In this document: positions 5,839 to 7,282 of the stretch, in pieces
How positions within the stretch are numbered: position 1 is the stretch's first letter
Layout of the letters: each line of letters begins with the position of its first letter
Source: WYZ-LMO6 sp964509845
GTDB lineage: Archaea; Hadarchaeota; Hadarchaeia; Hadarchaeales; WYZ-LMO6
Direction of reading: 5' to 3'
NCBI GenBank assembly: GCA_964509845.1
Contig: CAZDZG010000041.1
Coordinates: 1-7,282, forward strand
DNA length: 7,282 nucleotides
Translations under genes and position numbers: made by a program
The notes under the pieces: model-generated
Told to the model about the DNA's origin: nothing
The model's input: the letters and a program-made list of their open reading frames with translations, nothing else
Database searches by the model: none

Positions 5839-6567
5839 ATGTTCACCCCCCTCTCCCGCTACCTCCAGGCCCTTTCCGAGCTCTCACGCCTGAGGAGGGA
5901 GGGGGGAAACCTGCGGTTCGGGCTTCCGGCCGTGAGCGTCTCCGACATAGCCTCCCAGTTTTACTGCGAGAGAAAGGTGGAGTTCAGGTACACGGTGGGG
6001 AGGGTGAGGACGCAGGAGATGGCGGAGGGGAAGAGCAGGCACGCGAAGCTGGTGGAGAGGGCGCTGAAGAAGCCCCCGGAGGAGATCCTGAGGTCGGCCC
6101 TGGAGGGCAGGCCCGTCTGGGCCTCCGAGTTCTTCCTGGCCTCGAGCTTCGGCGGAACCCTGGTCACGGGAAAGCCCGATGCCCTGGTCTTCGAGGGGGG
6201 AAGGCCGGTGAGGGTGGTGGAGTACAAGTTCACGGACTCGAGGGTGCCAGCCCACTACCACCACGTGCAGGCCAGGATGTACTGTCTGATCCTCCGGGCC
6301 CTGGGCATGGACACCTCCCGCCTGAGGTACGCCATCCTCCTCCTTCCCCCCTCCTCCGTCCCCTCCTTCGACCGCCTTTCGGAGCTGGTGATGAGGGGGG
6401 GAAGCGAGGAGGGGGCCTTCCTCTTCGAGCCCGATTGGGAGAGGGGAAGGAGGGAGCTGGCCTGGGCCCTCGCTTACTGGAGGGGGGAGAGGGAGGCCCG
6501 ACCCACCGCCACCCGCAGCCGCTGCAACTCCTGCGAGTACAGGGAGAGGTGCGTGGGAAGCGGATGA
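5839..6567 (+). CDS. Cas4-like Fe-S PD-(D/E)XK nuclease, outside any CRISPR context
   Basis: A 242-residue RecB-family nuclease with the Cas4 architecture. An N-terminal cysteine sits in FYCERKVEFRY (C43), a conserved His in GKSRHAKL (H68), the catalytic core in GKPDALVF (D114) and VVEYKFTDS (E128, K130), and a Gln/Tyr motif in HHVQARMY (Q144, Y148). The C-terminal triad CNSCEYRERC supplies C229, C232 and C238. With C43 these four cysteines would hold a 4Fe-4S cluster, as in Cas4 and AddB-type nucleases. Known Cas4 proteins are DNA exonucleases that trim CRISPR spacers, but no cas1, cas2 or array is in the window, so a repair or other DNA-processing role is equally possible. GTG at 5836 is an alternative start. 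The stop overlaps the next gene (ATGA), implying co-translation with the LysE-family exporter. Confidence 0.87.
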   Translation: MFTPLSRYLQALSELSRLRREGGNLRFGLPAVSVSDIASQFYCERKVEFRYTVGRVRTQEMAEGKSRHAKLVERALKKPPEEILRSALEGRPVWASEFFLASSFGGTLVTGKPDALVFEGGRPVRVVEYKFTDSRVPAHYHHVQARMYCLILRALGMDTSRLRYAILLLPPSSVPSFDRLSELVMRGGSEEGAFLFEPDWERGRRELAWALAYWRGEREARPTATRSRCNSCEYRERCVGSG

Positions 6568-7194
6568 ACGCCCTCCTCCAGCTCCCCGTGGGCTTCTTCG
6601 TGGGCCTCTCCGGCTCCCTCCTCCCCGGTCCCATGCTGGTGTACGTGGTGGCCAAATCCTCCTCCGAGGGGAGGGGGGTGGGGCCCAGGGTGGTGGCGGG
6701 GCACCTCCTCACCGAGGCCCTCTTCCTCCTGCTCTTCCTGCTGGGGCTGGGGCTCTTCCTCGAGCCCTCCGTCCACACCTTCCTGGGGCTCCTCGGGGGG
6801 TCGCTGCTCGTGCTCCTGGGAGGGGTGAGCGCCCGCAGGGCCTTCGGGAGGCTGGGGGAGGAGGGGGTCCCGCTGGTCTCCCTTTCCCCTCTCCTGGGCG
6901 GGGTTCTCTTCAGCAGCCTGCTGAATCCCAGCGTCCCCCTGTGGTGGGTGACGGTGGGTTTCTCCACCCTGCTGGAGGCCTTCTCCCTCTCCTCCCACGC
7001 CGGTCTGGCCTGCTGGCTGGTGGGGCACGGCCTCTCCGACCTTGGCTGGTTCTCCCTGGTCTCCACCCTGGCCTCCGGGGAGGAGGGTGGTGGGGACGAG
7101 GGCGCGCAGGGTCCTGCTTGCTCTGTGCGGGCTCTTCCTCCTCCTCTTCGGTTCCCTCCTCCTCCTGAAGTACCTGCCCAGGGTCCTGCCGTAG
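6564..7194 (+). CDS. LysE-family transporter, interrupted by an apparent +1 frameshift
   Basis: A multi-span membrane exporter of the LysE/RhtB superfamily (amino acids or other small molecules), about 209 residues if the frame is repaired, which is the family's usual size. The first frame, from the ATG at 6564, shows GFFVGLSGSLLPGPM (10-24), the conserved LNPSVPLWW (120-128) and GHGLSDLGWFSLVSTLAS (154-171). At the GGGG run 7077-7080 that frame loses the family pattern and stays open into the tRNA. Dropping one G restores GRRVVGTRARR, then a final hydrophobic helix (LLALCGLFLLLFGSLLLLKYL) and a TAG at 7192-7194. The gene is therefore either a recent pseudogene or carries a one-base sequencing/assembly error; programmed slippage is less likely. 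The start overlaps the Cas4-like stop as ATGA. The substrate cannot be predicted. Confidence 0.82.
7077..7080 (+). other. Frameshift site in the LysE-family gene (G4 run)
   Basis: Upstream of this G4 run the exporter is coherent in the frame set by 6564; downstream it is coherent only in the frame beginning at 7078. One extra base explains both. A G homopolymer is a common place for indel errors and for natural slippage. Confidence 0.75.
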
Positions 7195-7200
7195 GGCAAC

Positions 7201-7208
7201 GATTAAGA
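7201..7208 (+). promoter_or_regulatory. Putative TATA element of tRNA-Leu
   Basis: GATTAAGA lies 24-31 bases before the first base of the tRNA, the position expected for an archaeal tRNA promoter. It begins just after the exporter's TAG, in a 37-base gap. Confidence 0.4.
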
Positions 7209-7231
7209 CGGGGGAGGAACAAAAGAAGGTG

Positions 7232-7282
7232 GCGGGGGTGGCCGAGCCAGGTCAAAGGCGCCAGACTCAAGATCTGGTCCCT
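7232..7282 (+). tRNA. tRNA-Leu (anticodon CAA), 3' part cut by the window edge
   Basis: The 5' acceptor strand GCGGGGG (7232-7238) is followed by TG and a D-stem of GCC (7241-7243) with GGC (7257-7259), enclosing a loop with the conserved GG. The anticodon stem CCAGA (7261-7265) pairs with TCTGG (7273-7277) and closes the loop CTCAAGA, placing CAA at 7268-7270, so it reads UUG leucine codons. The stem closes directly, so there is no intron at the usual position 37/38. TCCCT at the edge would begin the long variable arm of a class II tRNA. The T-arm and the 3' acceptor strand are outside the window. Confidence 0.9.

Noticed and set aside
6230..7270. Minus-strand open frame of 346 codons opposite the Cas4-like and exporter genes
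   Set aside because: The translation is Arg/Pro/Ser-rich with no recognisable domain, and the plus strand carries clear Cas4 and LysE motifs.
7081..7282. Continuation of the exporter in its original frame to the window edge
   Set aside because: It reads through the tRNA gene and gives Pro/Arg-rich sequence, whereas the shifted frame yields the expected terminal helix and a stop at the family length.

Overview
The window looks like chromosome of a GC-rich, probably thermophilic archaeon. Three things point there: an archaea-specific tRNA methyltransferase (aTrm56), an archaeal type IV pilus assembly block with a prepilin peptidase of archaeal layout, and TATA-like elements about 25-30 bases ahead of several first-in-unit start codons, as expected for leaderless transcripts. 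Coding strands are strongly purine-rich (AGG for Arg, GAG for Glu, GGG for Gly), which also fits a thermophile. The lineage cannot be fixed from this window. The KlbA-type ATPase and its neighbours suggest a euryarchaeal or Hadarchaeota-like group, at low confidence.

Layout. (1) Bases 1-2476, minus strand: a secretion/pilus-assembly ATPase that runs off the left edge, preceded by a membrane-anchored protein of a poorly characterised archaeal family (DUF515-like). The ATPase is interrupted just after its TGHDG motif by the start of an intein whose first residue is alanine. This matches the site and type of the known KlbA intein of Methanocaldococcus jannaschii. (2) Bases 2529-3296, plus strand: a divergent A24-type prepilin peptidase, separated from the DUF515-like gene by a 52-base spacer in which one TATA-like element is correctly placed for both genes. 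Together these three genes look like a pilus or adhesion-filament biogenesis locus. (3) Bases 3337-5288, plus: a ROK-family sugar kinase translationally coupled to a bifunctional phosphoglucose/phosphomannose isomerase, a compact sugar-phosphate entry module. (4) Bases 5274-5795, minus: aTrm56, convergent with the isomerase and overlapping its tail by 15 bases. (5) Bases 5839-7194, plus: a Cas4-like iron-sulfur PD-(D/E)XK nuclease, then a LysE-family exporter overlapping it by four bases. The exporter carries an apparent one-base frameshift in a GGGG run at 7077-7080. (6) From 7232: a tRNA-Leu(CAA) cut by the right edge.

The window is densely packed. No stretch over 300 bases lacks a gene, and the longest intergenic gap is about 50 bases. 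No CRISPR array, insertion sequence or rRNA is visible. The most notable items are the Ala1 intein in the pilus ATPase, the frameshifted exporter, the shared divergent promoter, and the Cas4-like nuclease lying outside any CRISPR context.
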